Shown here: positions 8,104-16,718 of the stretch, in pieces
How the letters are laid out: each line of letters starts with the position of its first letter
Numbering within the stretch: position 1 is the stretch's first letter
Assembly: GCA_001898465.1 (NCBI GenBank)
Contig: MKTX01000010.1
Location: 1 to 64,000 of the forward strand
Source of the DNA: Sphingobacteriales bacterium 39-19
GTDB lineage: Bacteria > Bacteroidota > Bacteroidia > Chitinophagales > Chitinophagaceae
Length of the DNA stretch: 64,000 bases
Reading direction: 5' to 3'
Made by a program: the position numbers and the translations under genes
The notes under the pieces: model-generated
Database searches by the model: none
What the model was told of the DNA's origin: nothing
Seen by the model: the letters and a program-made list of their open reading frames with translations, nothing else

Positions 8104-9513
8104 TTAAACAGATTTTATTTCGGTAACCAAATCCTGCAAAACTTTTTTGGCATCACCAAAAAGCATAGAAGTTTTAGGCTGAAAGAAAAGGTCATTTTCT
8201 ATACCGGCATAACCAGGCTTCATACTGCGTTTGTTTACAATTACATTTTTTGCCTGCTCTACTTCTAATATGGGCATGCCATAAATAGGTGAGTCAGGAT
8301 CTTTTTTAGCAGCGGGATTTACTACATCATTTGCACCCAGAATGAGTACCACATCGGTAGTTTTAAATTCATCGTTGGCTTGCTCCATCTCTAATAATTT
8401 TTCGTAAGGCACATCGGCTTCGGCCAGTAATACATTCATGTGGCCCGGCATACGGCCTGCTACGGGGTGAATGGCATAACTCACTTCTACTCCTTTATCA
8501 ACCAATAATTTTTCTAACTCGTGGCAGGCATGTTGCGCCTGGGCCACCGCTAATCCATATCCGGGAACAATAATTACTTTATTGGCATAACTCATCAGCA
8601 TAGCCGAATCGCTTATTGAAATTTCTTTGTATGTACCCTGTTCTTGGGCACCGGCAGCAAGGCCTTTCTTATTTCCGCCAAATGAGCCAATGAGAACATT
8701 TCTCAAAGAGCGGTTCATGGCTTTACACATGAGCATGGTAAGTAAAGTTCCTGCAGCGCCTACTAATATCCCGCCGGTGAGCATCACTTTATTATCGTAT
8801 AAAAAGCCTCCGAAAGCAGCTGCCATACCGGTAAAACTGTTGAGTAAAGAAATTACCACAGGCATATCAGCGCCACCAATGGGCATTACAAATAATACCC
8901 CATACAATAATGCCAAAACAAAAATTGCATAGATGTACATCATATTTCCCGGATGTATAACCAGCCAGGTAGCGCCAAGTAAAGCCACCAGCAACAGGAT
9001 CATATTCAGGATATTCTGCCCCGCAAAACTGAAATCTTTTATTTTACCATTCAGTTTACCCCAGGCAATCATACTGCCGGAAAATGAAACAGAGCCAATA
9101 ATAAGCCCCAGTGCGATGATGATCACTTTACCGGTATGCCCGGTTTCAATTCCGGATAATTGTATTTCATGCGAAAGATGATTGTATTCTACCAGCGAAA
9201 TTAAAGCAGCACAGGCGCCACCCATTCCATTAAAAAGGCTTACCATTTCAGGCATGGCAGTCATCTTTACTTTTTTTGCTACCAGGGTTCCTAAAAAACC
9301 GCCAATAGCCAGGCCACTGAATATCCAGGCATAATTGCCCAGTTTTACACCTTCATTTTCATATAAGAAAATGGTTCCAAAAATAGCAATCGTCATACCG
9401 GCAGCGGCCACTAAATTTCCTTTGCGGGCAGTAGCCGGGCCCGAGAGCATTTTTAAGCCGATGATAAATGTTACAGAAGCAACCAGGTAACAAAGCGTAA
9501 GAATTTGAGCCAT
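8104..9513 (-). CDS. pntB: NAD(P) transhydrogenase subunit beta
   Basis: Proton-translocating transhydrogenase, membrane domain plus NADP(H)-binding domain III. Eight or nine hydrophobic helices fill residues 1-265. Domain III follows with VPGYGLAVAQAQ, IHPVAGRMPGHMNVLLAEA and the ANDVVNPAA and NKRSMKPGYAGI segments that hold NADP. With PntA it couples NADH to NADPH hydride transfer to proton entry and so supplies NADPH. The length (469) is normal. It is the last gene of the pntA1-pntA2-pntB operon, 30 bases after pntA2. Confidence 0.96.
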   Translation of the reverse strand: MAQILTLCYLVASVTFIIGLKMLSGPATARKGNLVAAAGMTIAIFGTIFLYENEGVKLGNYAWIFSGLAIGGFLGTLVAKKVKMTAMPEMVSLFNGMGGACAALISLVEYNHLSHEIQLSGIETGHTGKVIIIALGLIIGSVSFSGSMIAWGKLNGKIKDFSFAGQNILNMILLLVALLGATWLVIHPGNMMYIYAIFVLALLYGVLFVMPIGGADMPVVISLLNSFTGMAAAFGGFLYDNKVMLTGGILVGAAGTLLTMLMCKAMNRSLRNVLIGSFGGNKKGLAAGAQEQGTYKEISISDSAMLMSYANKVIIVPGYGLAVAQAQHACHELEKLLVDKGVEVSYAIHPVAGRMPGHMNVLLAEADVPYEKLLEMEQANDEFKTTDVVLILGANDVVNPAAKKDPDSPIYGMPILEVEQAKNVIVNKRSMKPGYAGIENDLFFQPKTSMLFGDAKKVLQDLVTEIKSV

Positions 9514-9543
9514 AAATTTGGTTTGGATTTGAGCAAACAGCGC

Positions 9544-9867
9544 TTACTTTTTTTTATTTTTTCCTTTAAACATTTCCAGCATCCTGTCGGTAACTACGAA
9601 ACCACCCACTACGTTAAGCGTTCCCAGGATCACAGCCAGGAAACCCAGTGTTAATGCCAGGTAATTATCGGTTTGGGCCTTGCCCATTACAATGATTGCC
9701 CCAATGATGACTACGCCATGTATGGCATTGGCGCCACTCATTAAAGGGGTGTGCAATACGCTGGGTACACGCCCTATTACTTCAATGCCCACAAAGATCA
9801 TCAGGATCACTATGTAAATGATTTGTTGGTTGAGCATGATCCAGTTTAAAAAATTTTCCATTTGCAT
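9544..9867 (-). CDS. pntA2: NAD(P) transhydrogenase subunit alpha, membrane part
   Basis: 107 residues with three or four hydrophobic helices; it corresponds to the C-terminal membrane domain of E. coli PntA (GRVPSVLHTPLMSGANAIHGVV is diagnostic, given here as its first residues GRVPSVLHTPLMSGANAIHG). In many bacteria outside the enterics the alpha subunit is split in two, as it is here. Either Met1 or Met3 can be the start. It lies 10 bases after the pntA1 stop and 30 before pntB, so co-translation is likely. Confidence 0.94.
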   Translation of the reverse strand: MQMENFLNWIMLNQQIIYIVILMIFVGIEVIGRVPSVLHTPLMSGANAIHGVVIIGAIIVMGKAQTDNYLALTLGFLAVILGTLNVVGGFVVTDRMLEMFKGKNKKK

Positions 9868-9877
9868 GTTTTTTTTC

Positions 9878-10999
9878 TTAGGTCAATAATGCCGATATCC
9901 TTTCGTTTGTAATATTTCCCTGGTAGGCTACGCAGGTTCCTTTTACTAAATCATCTTCAAAATCCAGGTGAAGTTCCCCCTCCTTGTTAATGATAAGCTG
10001 CAAAAAATTAAGAATATTTTTTCCATATAATTTGCTGGCATCACTGGGCATGGCAGCGGGTAAAAAACTTTTTCCTGCAATCATTACATTATGATATTGA
10101 ACCGTGTCATTATTTTTTGTTTGGCTGGTATTGCCACCTGTTGCAGCGGCAATATCAATAATAACCGAACCATTTTTCATGGCATGCAGCATATCATCGG
10201 TAATAAGAATAGGCGCTTTTTTACCGGGAATTTGGGCAGTTGTAATAACGATATCGGCTTTTGCCACAGCTTCTGCAATTCTTAATTTTTGTTTTTCCAG
10301 GAATTCTGCCGATTGCTCCACGGCATACCCGCCTGCTTTGCTGGCATCCGCAGCGCCTTCTACTTCTACAAATTTTGCGCCCAGGCTCATCACTTCTTCT
10401 TTTACAGCTGGGCGTGTATCAAAAACCTCAATAACGGCACCCAGTCGTTTTGCCGTAGCAATAGCCTGCAAACCGGCAACACCGGCACCCAGTATCAAAA
10501 CTTTAGCCGGCGGAATACTGCCTGCTGCCGTCATGAACATAGGAAAATAACGGGGGTATAAATGAGCTGCCAGCAATACGGCCTTATAACCGGCAATATT
10601 TGCCTGGCTACTGAGCACATCCATACTTTGGGCCCGGGTAGTGCGTGGCAGCATATCCATGCTAAAGACGGTAAGTTTTTTAGTTGCCCATGTATGAATA
10701 AGGGCTGCATTGTATAATGCCTGGTAAAAGCCCAGTAATACGGAGGCTTTGCATTGAGCAAGGTCTGATTCAGCGATCGGGTTGATGGAAAGAAGGATGT
10801 CTGCTTCACTTACTATTTTTTTCCTGTCTTGTACAGATGCACCTGCATCTATATATTTTTGATCGGTGGCAAATGAGGCCAGGCCTGCATCATGTTCAAT
10901 CCAAACGGTACAGTTCCATTTCTGTAAAGTGGCCAGGTGTTCGGGTAAAAGGGATACTCTTGTTTCGGGAGCAGGTTCTTTCAATACAGCAATGATCAT
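9878..10999 (-). CDS. pntA1: NAD(P) transhydrogenase subunit alpha, NAD-binding part
   Basis: Soluble domain I of the transhydrogenase, related to alanine dehydrogenase. Features: N-terminal RVSLLPEHLATL, the mobile RQD-type loop RAQSMDVLSSQANIAGYK that contacts the nicotinamide, the Rossmann motif VLILGAGVAGLQAIATAKRL and the following acidic FDTRPAVKEEV. It binds NADH and hands hydride to NADP on PntB. 373 residues is typical of split alpha subunits. It is the first gene of the operon; no TAnnTTTG box was found in the 216-base upstream gap. Confidence 0.95.
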   Translation of the reverse strand: MIIAVLKEPAPETRVSLLPEHLATLQKWNCTVWIEHDAGLASFATDQKYIDAGASVQDRKKIVSEADILLSINPIAESDLAQCKASVLLGFYQALYNAALIHTWATKKLTVFSMDMLPRTTRAQSMDVLSSQANIAGYKAVLLAAHLYPRYFPMFMTAAGSIPPAKVLILGAGVAGLQAIATAKRLGAVIEVFDTRPAVKEEVMSLGAKFVEVEGAADASKAGGYAVEQSAEFLEKQKLRIAEAVAKADIVITTAQIPGKKAPILITDDMLHAMKNGSVIIDIAAATGGNTSQTKNNDTVQYHNVMIAGKSFLPAAMPSDASKLYGKNILNFLQLIINKEGELHLDFEDDLVKGTCVAYQGNITNERISALLT

Positions 11000-11153
11000 A
11001 TTTAAATTGTTGGTTCTAAGTTAGGTAAAAAATACAATGATAAAGAAACATGATGAAAACTTACATAAACCAGGAGATGGCTATACCACGAAAACGATGT
11101 TATGGCTCTCCCTTTCGTAGCCGGGATATTTTATAAAACAGGATTGATCTTAA

Positions 11154-11170
11154 TTTAGTATCCCCTGGAT
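11154..11170. repeat. Short intergenic repeat, copy 1
   Basis: TTTAGTATCCCCTGGAT matches TTTAGTATCCCATGGAT at 40014-40030 in 16 of 17 positions. Both copies lie 15 to 45 bases beyond the stop codon of a minus-strand gene (rluF-like here, the polymerase-like gene there). Confidence 0.4.
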
Positions 11171-11215
11171 ATTGATTTTAATATTCTTCCCATGGCTTGC
11201 TACTAACCCTGTTTT

Positions 11216-11950
11216 TTATTCGCCCATACCTTCGCCATCTGCTAAATTGCTGCTTTGAAGTAACATCTCATTTATGGCGGCTATTTCTGCTATTGTAAAA
11301 AAACGCCATTTGCCCGGGGCAAGCCCTTTTACTGTCATATTCATAATTCGTACTCTTTTTAATGCGGTTACTGTAAAGCCCAATGCTTCACACATTCTTC
11401 TTATTTGCCTGTTTAATCCTTGTGTAAGAATGATGCGGAAACGATCTTCGGCTTCCTGTTTTACAAAACATTTACGGGTAGTTGTGCCTAAAATACGAAC
11501 CCCATTACGCATGGCATGAATGAAGCCCGGGGTAATCGGCTTGTTCACAGTTACGATATATTCTTTTTCATGGCCATTGCCAGCCCGTAATATTTTATTT
11601 ACGATATCGCCATCATTGGTGAGGAAAATCAATCCTTCAGAAAGTTTATCTAACCGGCCTATTGGGAAAATCCGGGTTTTATAATTGATATAATCAATGA
11701 TATTGCTCTTGTCTTTCTGGTCTGTGGTACAAGTGATGCCCTTGGGTTTATTCAGCATCATGTAAACCCGGGCAACATTTTTTTTCAAAGGTTCGCCATC
11801 TATTTTCACAATATCGCCTGGCATAACCCGGTTCCCTTTATGGGCATCCCGGCCATTGATAGTTACCCTGCAATCAGCAATATATTTATCCGCTTCCCGC
11901 CGGCTGCAGAAGCCGCTATCGCTGATATATTTATTTAAACTGGTATCCAT
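11216..11950 (-). CDS. RluF-like 23S rRNA pseudouridine synthase
   Basis: RsuA/RluB/RluE/RluF family. An S4 RNA-binding domain at residues 1-60 (LNKYISDSGFCSRREADKYI, VTINGRDAHKG) is followed by the catalytic domain with IFPIGRLDKLSEGLIFLTND, where the Asp of GRLD is the nucleophile, and the family's GLNRQIRRM. The motif HEKEYIVTVNKPIT is closer to RluF (U2604) than to RsuA or RluB. A TAATTTTG box 10 bases before the ATG suggests its own promoter. The end lacks the extended basic tail seen in some homologues. Confidence 0.9.
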   Translation of the reverse strand: MDTSLNKYISDSGFCSRREADKYIADCRVTINGRDAHKGNRVMPGDIVKIDGEPLKKNVARVYMMLNKPKGITCTTDQKDKSNIIDYINYKTRIFPIGRLDKLSEGLIFLTNDGDIVNKILRAGNGHEKEYIVTVNKPITPGFIHAMRNGVRILGTTTRKCFVKQEAEDRFRIILTQGLNRQIRRMCEALGFTVTALKRVRIMNMTVKGLAPGKWRFFTIAEIAAINEMLLQSSNLADGEGMGE

Positions 11951-11960
11951 CTTTACATTT

Positions 11961-11968
11961 CAAAATTA
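11961..11968 (-). promoter_or_regulatory. Putative -7 promoter box of the RluF-like gene
   Basis: TAATTTTG on the minus strand fits TAnnTTTG and ends 10 bases before the ATG at 11950, giving a short leader. Confidence 0.4.
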
Positions 11969-11993
11969 CTATTTAAATAATGAGAAAACCGTC

Positions 11994-12031
11994 AAAAAAA
12001 AAATACGGTTTTCATACGAGAGTGAAAACCG
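11994..12031 (-). terminator. Intrinsic terminator after the methyltransferase gene
   Basis: Minus strand: a 9-bp perfect stem ACGGTTTTC / GAAAACCGT with a 9-base loop, then an A and an uninterrupted run of ten T. It starts 6 bases past the methyltransferase stop. A third copy of the GAAAACCGT arm (11984-11992) allows an alternative pairing. Confidence 0.85.
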
Positions 12032-12037
12032 TTGCCA

Positions 12038-12835
12038 TTAAAATCGAAGTAAAAAATGCTGCTTTACTTTACATTCTTTTTTAAAAAAAACAATTCCCAA
12101 ATAAAAAAGATCTAACGTAAGGGTAACATCTTCATCCTGCCTGATCTTATCCCAGGCTTCTTCCATCTCCCGGCTCCAGTGTATATCATCAAAAATAAGG
12201 ATGCTATCATTATTTCTTTTTTCTTTAAACAGTTTAAAATAGGCTAAGCTAGGCGCTTTACGATGGTTCCCATCAATAAAGGCAAAATCAAAACCGGGTA
12301 ACTGGTCTAATAACCGGGGCAGGGTTTCATTAAAATCTCCTTCTATTAAATGAATATTTTGTAAAGAAAGTTTTTCAAAAGTTTTTTTGGCAATAGAGGC
12401 AATGGCCGGCGCTCCCTCCAGGCTGTACACGGCAGATGCCGGGCGGGCAGTAGCCAGGTAAGCCGTAGTAATGCCAAAAGAAGTTCCCAACTCAATGATG
12501 GTTTTCGGTTCATATTTTTTTATGATCCTGAAAAGCAGGCGGGCTAAGCGTTTGGGCTTAAGAGAACTTTGGGCAATTTTATAAACAGGCCGGTCATTCG
12601 TTTTTATAACGGCTGACCCGGCTCCAAAATCCTGTACGGGTATGATGGATTTATTTTTTAAAAGCTCCTTCCTTATTTTTTCAATGGGATGGTATGCGTC
12701 CTGCTGTGTCCTGTCATTTTTTATATGCTTAATAAAATCAAAAACAAAAGGAGAATGAATGCCATGCCCCTTACGGCTGGAAGCTTTACTATAAAAGGAA
12801 ATATATTTTTTGGCTAACCGGGAAAGAGAATACAC
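12038..12835 (-). CDS. Class I SAM-dependent methyltransferase
   Basis: The Rossmann methyltransferase core shows motif I IIELGTSFGITTAYL, the acidic residue in VYSLEGAP, then LIEGDF and FAFIDGNHRKAPS, reminiscent of the O-methyltransferase/CmcI-like group. The N-terminal RKGHGIHSPFVFDFI is typical of a Bacteroidota family annotated only as class I methyltransferase. Substrate unknown. The start is GTG at 12835. It follows the DUF2027-Smr gene by 44 bases and ends at a strong terminator, so it is the last gene of the run that begins with rnr. Confidence 0.85.
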   Translation of the reverse strand: MYSLSRLAKKYISFYSKASSRKGHGIHSPFVFDFIKHIKNDRTQQDAYHPIEKIRKELLKNKSIIPVQDFGAGSAVIKTNDRPVYKIAQSSLKPKRLARLLFRIIKKYEPKTIIELGTSFGITTAYLATARPASAVYSLEGAPAIASIAKKTFEKLSLQNIHLIEGDFNETLPRLLDQLPGFDFAFIDGNHRKAPSLAYFKLFKEKRNNDSILIFDDIHWSREMEEAWDKIRQDEDVTLTLDLFYLGIVFFKKECKVKQHFLLRF

Positions 12836-12879
12836 AATCGTAGATTAAAAAGATTAAAATTCTAAGGGTATAAACATTA

Positions 12880-13905
12880 TCAATATTTAAAATAAATTTC
12901 AGTAGCGCCAAAGCCATACAAGGGATGGAACTGGTTTACAAAGGAGGCCACTTCTTTTTTTGATTTTAACAGCTGGTGAATTTCATCCCGCAAGCGCCCT
13001 TCCCCAATGCCGTGGATAACAATCAGCGAGGGCTGAAAATGCAATACAGAAAGCTGGTAATACTTTTCAAATTCATGGAGCTGCATCATCAAAATTTCAT
13101 GATTGTTAAGGCGTGTATGATCATCCGTAAGTTTTTCAATGTGTAAATCAATTACTGACCGGGCCGGTGGCAGGTTATTCCTTATTTTACCCGCATCATA
13201 AACCCTGAATCCGGCATTTCCTAATTTGCCAATATCTACTTTTTCTTCTTCAGTCTTATCGGGATAGTTCACAAAAAGTTCATAGGCAAACGTGGGTTCA
13301 TTTTTTAATTTTATTTCTTCTATCTTTTTAAAAAGCTGGCGGGCTTTTAACTTTAGATGGGTTTCATAAAATGGAGCCTTCTTTTTATTTTTTTCTGCCA
13401 GGCTGAATGTAAAGCTAAAACGGGGGCTGTCACTCAAATCTTCAAAAGCCAGGTCGTGCAGGTAAAATTCAGATAAGGGGTGGAGGGTATTTTTTAACTG
13501 GAAATCACTTTCTCCTGTAAAATATACATTGTATTCAAAATGATAGGCTTCCTTGTTTTGATTTACCAGGTATATTTTCATTTTTTCTACAATGTCATCA
13601 TCAAATACATCTTTATCATAAACGGGCATAAAATTCAGTAACACCCCTTCAGAAACCTGCCTGGCAGCATGCTGAGCCGGGTTTATTTTTTCCTTTTTAA
13701 TATCATCCACATAGATTTTCTTTTTTTCAACCGGTTTTTTTTGGGTAAACATTTTATAATAAGGAAAATCTATTTGATCCATATAGGCCGGGAATCGTAC
13801 GCCTCTCACTTCTATCATCACCATTTGTTCATTAATGATCTCTTTTACTACACCCTCTTCATCGGAGAGCAACACGATTATTTTATCTCCTACCTGGTAT
13901 TTCAT
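12880..13905 (-). CDS. DUF2027 and Smr domain protein
   Basis: 341 residues. The N-terminus (KYQVGDKIIVLLSDEEGVV) is a small beta-barrel as in DUF2027 proteins; the middle, about residues 90-230, forms the second beta-rich part of the family; the C-terminus is an Smr domain with VIDLHIEKL and the signature IVIHGIGEGRLRDEI. Smr domains nick or bind nucleic acid structures and ribosome-stalled mRNA. The family is widespread in Bacteroidota and its role is not established. No MutS domain is present. It is preceded by a perfect 19-base inverted repeat that overlaps its probable transcription start. Confidence 0.88.
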   Translation of the reverse strand: MKYQVGDKIIVLLSDEEGVVKEIINEQMVMIEVRGVRFPAYMDQIDFPYYKMFTQKKPVEKKKIYVDDIKKEKINPAQHAARQVSEGVLLNFMPVYDKDVFDDDIVEKMKIYLVNQNKEAYHFEYNVYFTGESDFQLKNTLHPLSEFYLHDLAFEDLSDSPRFSFTFSLAEKNKKKAPFYETHLKLKARQLFKKIEEIKLKNEPTFAYELFVNYPDKTEEEKVDIGKLGNAGFRVYDAGKIRNNLPPARSVIDLHIEKLTDDHTRLNNHEILMMQLHEFEKYYQLSVLHFQPSLIVIHGIGEGRLRDEIHQLLKSKKEVASFVNQFHPLYGFGATEIYFKY

Positions 13906-13917
13906 ATTAAAAATTTT

Positions 13918-13943
13918 GCCTGTTCACAGAACAGGCAAAGTTA
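13918..13943 (-). promoter_or_regulatory. Promoter box with perfect palindrome upstream of the DUF2027-Smr gene
   Basis: TAACTTTG (13943 to 13936, minus strand) fits the -7 consensus, and a perfect inverted repeat GCCTGTTC-N3-GAACAGGC spans 13936-13918, where transcription would start. It could be an operator. Because AAAATTTTT follows it in the minus direction, it could instead terminate the permease gene upstream. Confidence 0.45.
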
Positions 13944-13966
13944 CGGTCAAAAATCATTTGGCATAC

Positions 13967-15670
13967 TTAGGTATCACTTTCCTTAGCCAGTACACTGTTT
14001 CGGTAACCATATAAAAAATAGATGGTAAGGCCCAGCCCCATCCACACAAAAAACCAAAGCCAGCTTACAGAAGGGATTTCTATCATTAGGTACATGCAGG
14101 AAAGCACCCCCATCACGGGAATAAAAGAATAATTTTTAATAAATGTAAACACACTAATAAGTGAAGCCAGCAGGATATAGAGTAAAAATAAAACTTCCTG
14201 GTAGCCTTCATGGCTAATATTATTTACAGCGTCTGCAATGCGCCCCCTGGATACAATGATGAACAGGATGACCAGTAAAGGAATAATATAACGGCCATTC
14301 AAATAAGGCAGTTGAAATTTTCCTTTTTCTTTAACCAAACGGGGTAAAAACAATACGCCGCCGGAAACCAGCACAAAGGCAAAGAGGGTACCAATGCTGG
14401 TGAGGTCAGTTACCAATCCACTCTCGATAAATAAAGCGCCCAGACCCACAATAATACCTGTTACTAAAGTTGAGAATGAAGGGGTATGGTATTTGGGATG
14501 AATTTTTTTGAATTGCTTAGGTAATAAACCATCCCGGCTCATACTCATCCAAATACGGGGTTGCCCAATTTGAAAAACGAGTAAAACCGAAGTGGTGGCC
14601 ACGACGGCGCTAATGGAAACAATTTTTTCAATCCAGGGAGCCCGGTGTTCAAAAACAAAAGCCAATGGATCGTTCACATCTTTAAATGCAGAATAATTTT
14701 CGATGCCGGTTAATACCAGGGCAATTAAAATATACAGAACGGTACAAATAATTAATGAATAAATCATGCCCCGGGGCATATCTCTTTGCGGGTTCTTACA
14801 TTCTTCGGCAGTGGTAGATATCGCATCAAAGCCTATATAGGCATAGAAAACAGCCGATACGCCTTTTAACACCCCTTCAAAACCATTGGGCATAAAGGGT
14901 TTCCAGTTGTTGGTATCTACAAAAAAAGCACCTGCAATAATGACAAAGATGATTACGGCAATTTTAAATATCACCATAAAATTGGCCATGTTTTTACTCT
15001 CTTTAATGCCGATATAAGCTACCCATGTAATGAGCGCTACAATAATAAATGCCGGCAGGTTAAAGAAGATATGGGTGCCTCCGATTATGGGTGCATTATG
15101 GTAAGCCTGGATGGCAAAATCATAACTCGAACGCATTTCCGGAGTAAGGCTTTCAGTTCCCGCTAAAGCTTGTGTTGCTGTTTTAAAAGCGGCAGTAGCT
15201 GTTTGGGGGTCTACCAGCATCCAATCGGGTAAATGAATATGAAAAACATGTACCAGCAGGTTATTAAAGTAACCGCTCCAGCTAATGGCAACAACTATGT
15301 TCCCAATAGCATATTCCAGGATAAGCGCCCAGCCAATAATCCATGCGATTAACTCGCCAAATGCCACATAAGAATAAGTATAAGCGCTGCCGGCTACGGG
15401 CACCCGGCTGGCAAACTCGGCATAGCAAAGTGAAGAAAAACCACAGGTAATAGCAGTTATTACAAACAACAGGGAAATGCCCGGCCCGCCATTATAAGAA
15501 GCATTCCCAATGGTAGAAAATATACCGGCACCCACTACTGCAGCAATACCCAAAAAGGTAAGATCTCTTACACCCAGCACTTTATTTAACCCTTTATGAT
15601 GAGCGTTTTCCTTTTCGCTTTCTCTTAAAATCCTTTCAATACTCTTTTTTCGAAATAAGGGATTTGCCAT
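13967..15670 (-). CDS. APC-family amino acid permease (CAT-like)
   Basis: 567-residue inner-membrane transporter with about 12-14 hydrophobic helices. The first helix has VVGAGIFSTIG, the unwound substrate-binding turn of the APC fold, and the loop FDAISTTAEECKNPQRDMPRG is the conserved APC signature. It is closest in pattern to the cationic amino acid transporter group (YfnA/CAT), which imports amino acids by proton coupling. An insertion of about 50 residues between helices 3 and 4 (TATAAFKTATQAL) is longer than usual. It lies between the prenyl synthase and DUF2027-Smr genes with gaps of 79 and 61 bases. Confidence 0.92.
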   Translation of the reverse strand: MANPLFRKKSIERILRESEKENAHHKGLNKVLGVRDLTFLGIAAVVGAGIFSTIGNASYNGGPGISLLFVITAITCGFSSLCYAEFASRVPVAGSAYTYSYVAFGELIAWIIGWALILEYAIGNIVVAISWSGYFNNLLVHVFHIHLPDWMLVDPQTATAAFKTATQALAGTESLTPEMRSSYDFAIQAYHNAPIIGGTHIFFNLPAFIIVALITWVAYIGIKESKNMANFMVIFKIAVIIFVIIAGAFFVDTNNWKPFMPNGFEGVLKGVSAVFYAYIGFDAISTTAEECKNPQRDMPRGMIYSLIICTVLYILIALVLTGIENYSAFKDVNDPLAFVFEHRAPWIEKIVSISAVVATTSVLLVFQIGQPRIWMSMSRDGLLPKQFKKIHPKYHTPSFSTLVTGIIVGLGALFIESGLVTDLTSIGTLFAFVLVSGGVLFLPRLVKEKGKFQLPYLNGRYIIPLLVILFIIVSRGRIADAVNNISHEGYQEVLFLLYILLASLISVFTFIKNYSFIPVMGVLSCMYLMIEIPSVSWLWFFVWMGLGLTIYFLYGYRNSVLAKESDT

Positions 15671-15749
15671 ATAATACAGTTGGTTTGATATGGGAAAAAT
15701 ACAGAATTATTAGGAATCAATTTATAAAACAGGGAATCTCCCCCTGAAA

Positions 15750-16715
15750 TCAGCTCTCCCGCTGCATTAAATATAAAGCCATTTTGTGCAATTCCTGTTT
15801 ATGTACTTTTTGAACAGCCACTTCATCCAAATGGAAAAGCGCCTTTTCAAGATATTTTTTTTTCAATGAAGTTGCCCATGCATCTACCCCGCACATTTTA
15901 TAAATGGCAGTTACTTTCTCTACTTTATTAGGCTCCTCATTTTTTGTGAATGCCAGGAGTTGCTCCTTTTGTGTGTGGGTGGCCACTTCCATGGCATGTA
16001 GCCATAAAAATGTTTTTTTATTACAAAGAATATCACCGCCTATTTGTTTGCCAAATTTTTCAGGATCACCAAAAGTATCTAAATAATCATCCTGCACCTG
16101 GAAAGCAATACCGAGGTATTTACCAAATTCATAAAGCTGGTCCTGGTTGCCGGCGCCTGCGCCCCCCAATATTGCTCCTAACTGCATACTGGCCGCCAAT
16201 AGTACCGATGTTTTAAGCGTAATCATCTGCACATATTCTTCCATACGAATCCCTGTTTTTTCTTCAAAGTCCATATCCAGTTGCTGGCCCTCGCATACTT
16301 CTTTGGCTGTTTTTGTAAAAATCCTTAATACCGGTTGCAGGTAAGCAGGGTTTATACGCATGAGGTAATCATAAGCCTGCGCAAACAAAACATCGCCTGC
16401 AAGAATGGCTGTAGATTCACCAAACTTTGCATGCACGGTTTGTAACCCTCTCCGGATGGGCGCTTTGTCCATAATATCGTCGTGCACCAGGGTAAAATTA
16501 TGAAACAATTCTACCGCCATGGCTACATGGTATGAATCTTCGTTAATAGGAGCGAATAATTCGTTTGTCATTAAAACACAAGCAGGGCGTATTCTTTTTC
16601 CACCAATGCCTAACATATATTGGGCGGCCTGGTAAAGTTTTGCGGGTTCATCCGGAAAATGACGGCGGTTACATTTTTCTTCGAACAGGGAAGAAACTTC
16701 TGTAAATGATTTCAT
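15750..16715 (-). CDS. Polyprenyl diphosphate synthase
   Basis: Trans-isoprenyl diphosphate synthase that extends allylic diphosphates with IPP. The first aspartate-rich motif is LVHDDIMDKAPIRRG and the second is VQDDYLDTFGD; GGKRIRP precedes them and KKTFLW follows, all in the standard order. The chain length of the product cannot be told safely; the residues before the first motif (FHNFT) would suit a short or medium product such as GGPP. It starts 3 bases after the rnr stop, so the two are translationally linked. Confidence 0.92.
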   Translation of the reverse strand: MKSFTEVSSLFEEKCNRRHFPDEPAKLYQAAQYMLGIGGKRIRPACVLMTNELFAPINEDSYHVAMAVELFHNFTLVHDDIMDKAPIRRGLQTVHAKFGESTAILAGDVLFAQAYDYLMRINPAYLQPVLRIFTKTAKEVCEGQQLDMDFEEKTGIRMEEYVQMITLKTSVLLAASMQLGAILGGAGAGNQDQLYEFGKYLGIAFQVQDDYLDTFGDPEKFGKQIGGDILCNKKTFLWLHAMEVATHTQKEQLLAFTKNEEPNKVEKVTAIYKMCGVDAWATSLKKKYLEKALFHLDEVAVQKVHKQELHKMALYLMQRES

Positions 16716-16718
16716 CTT

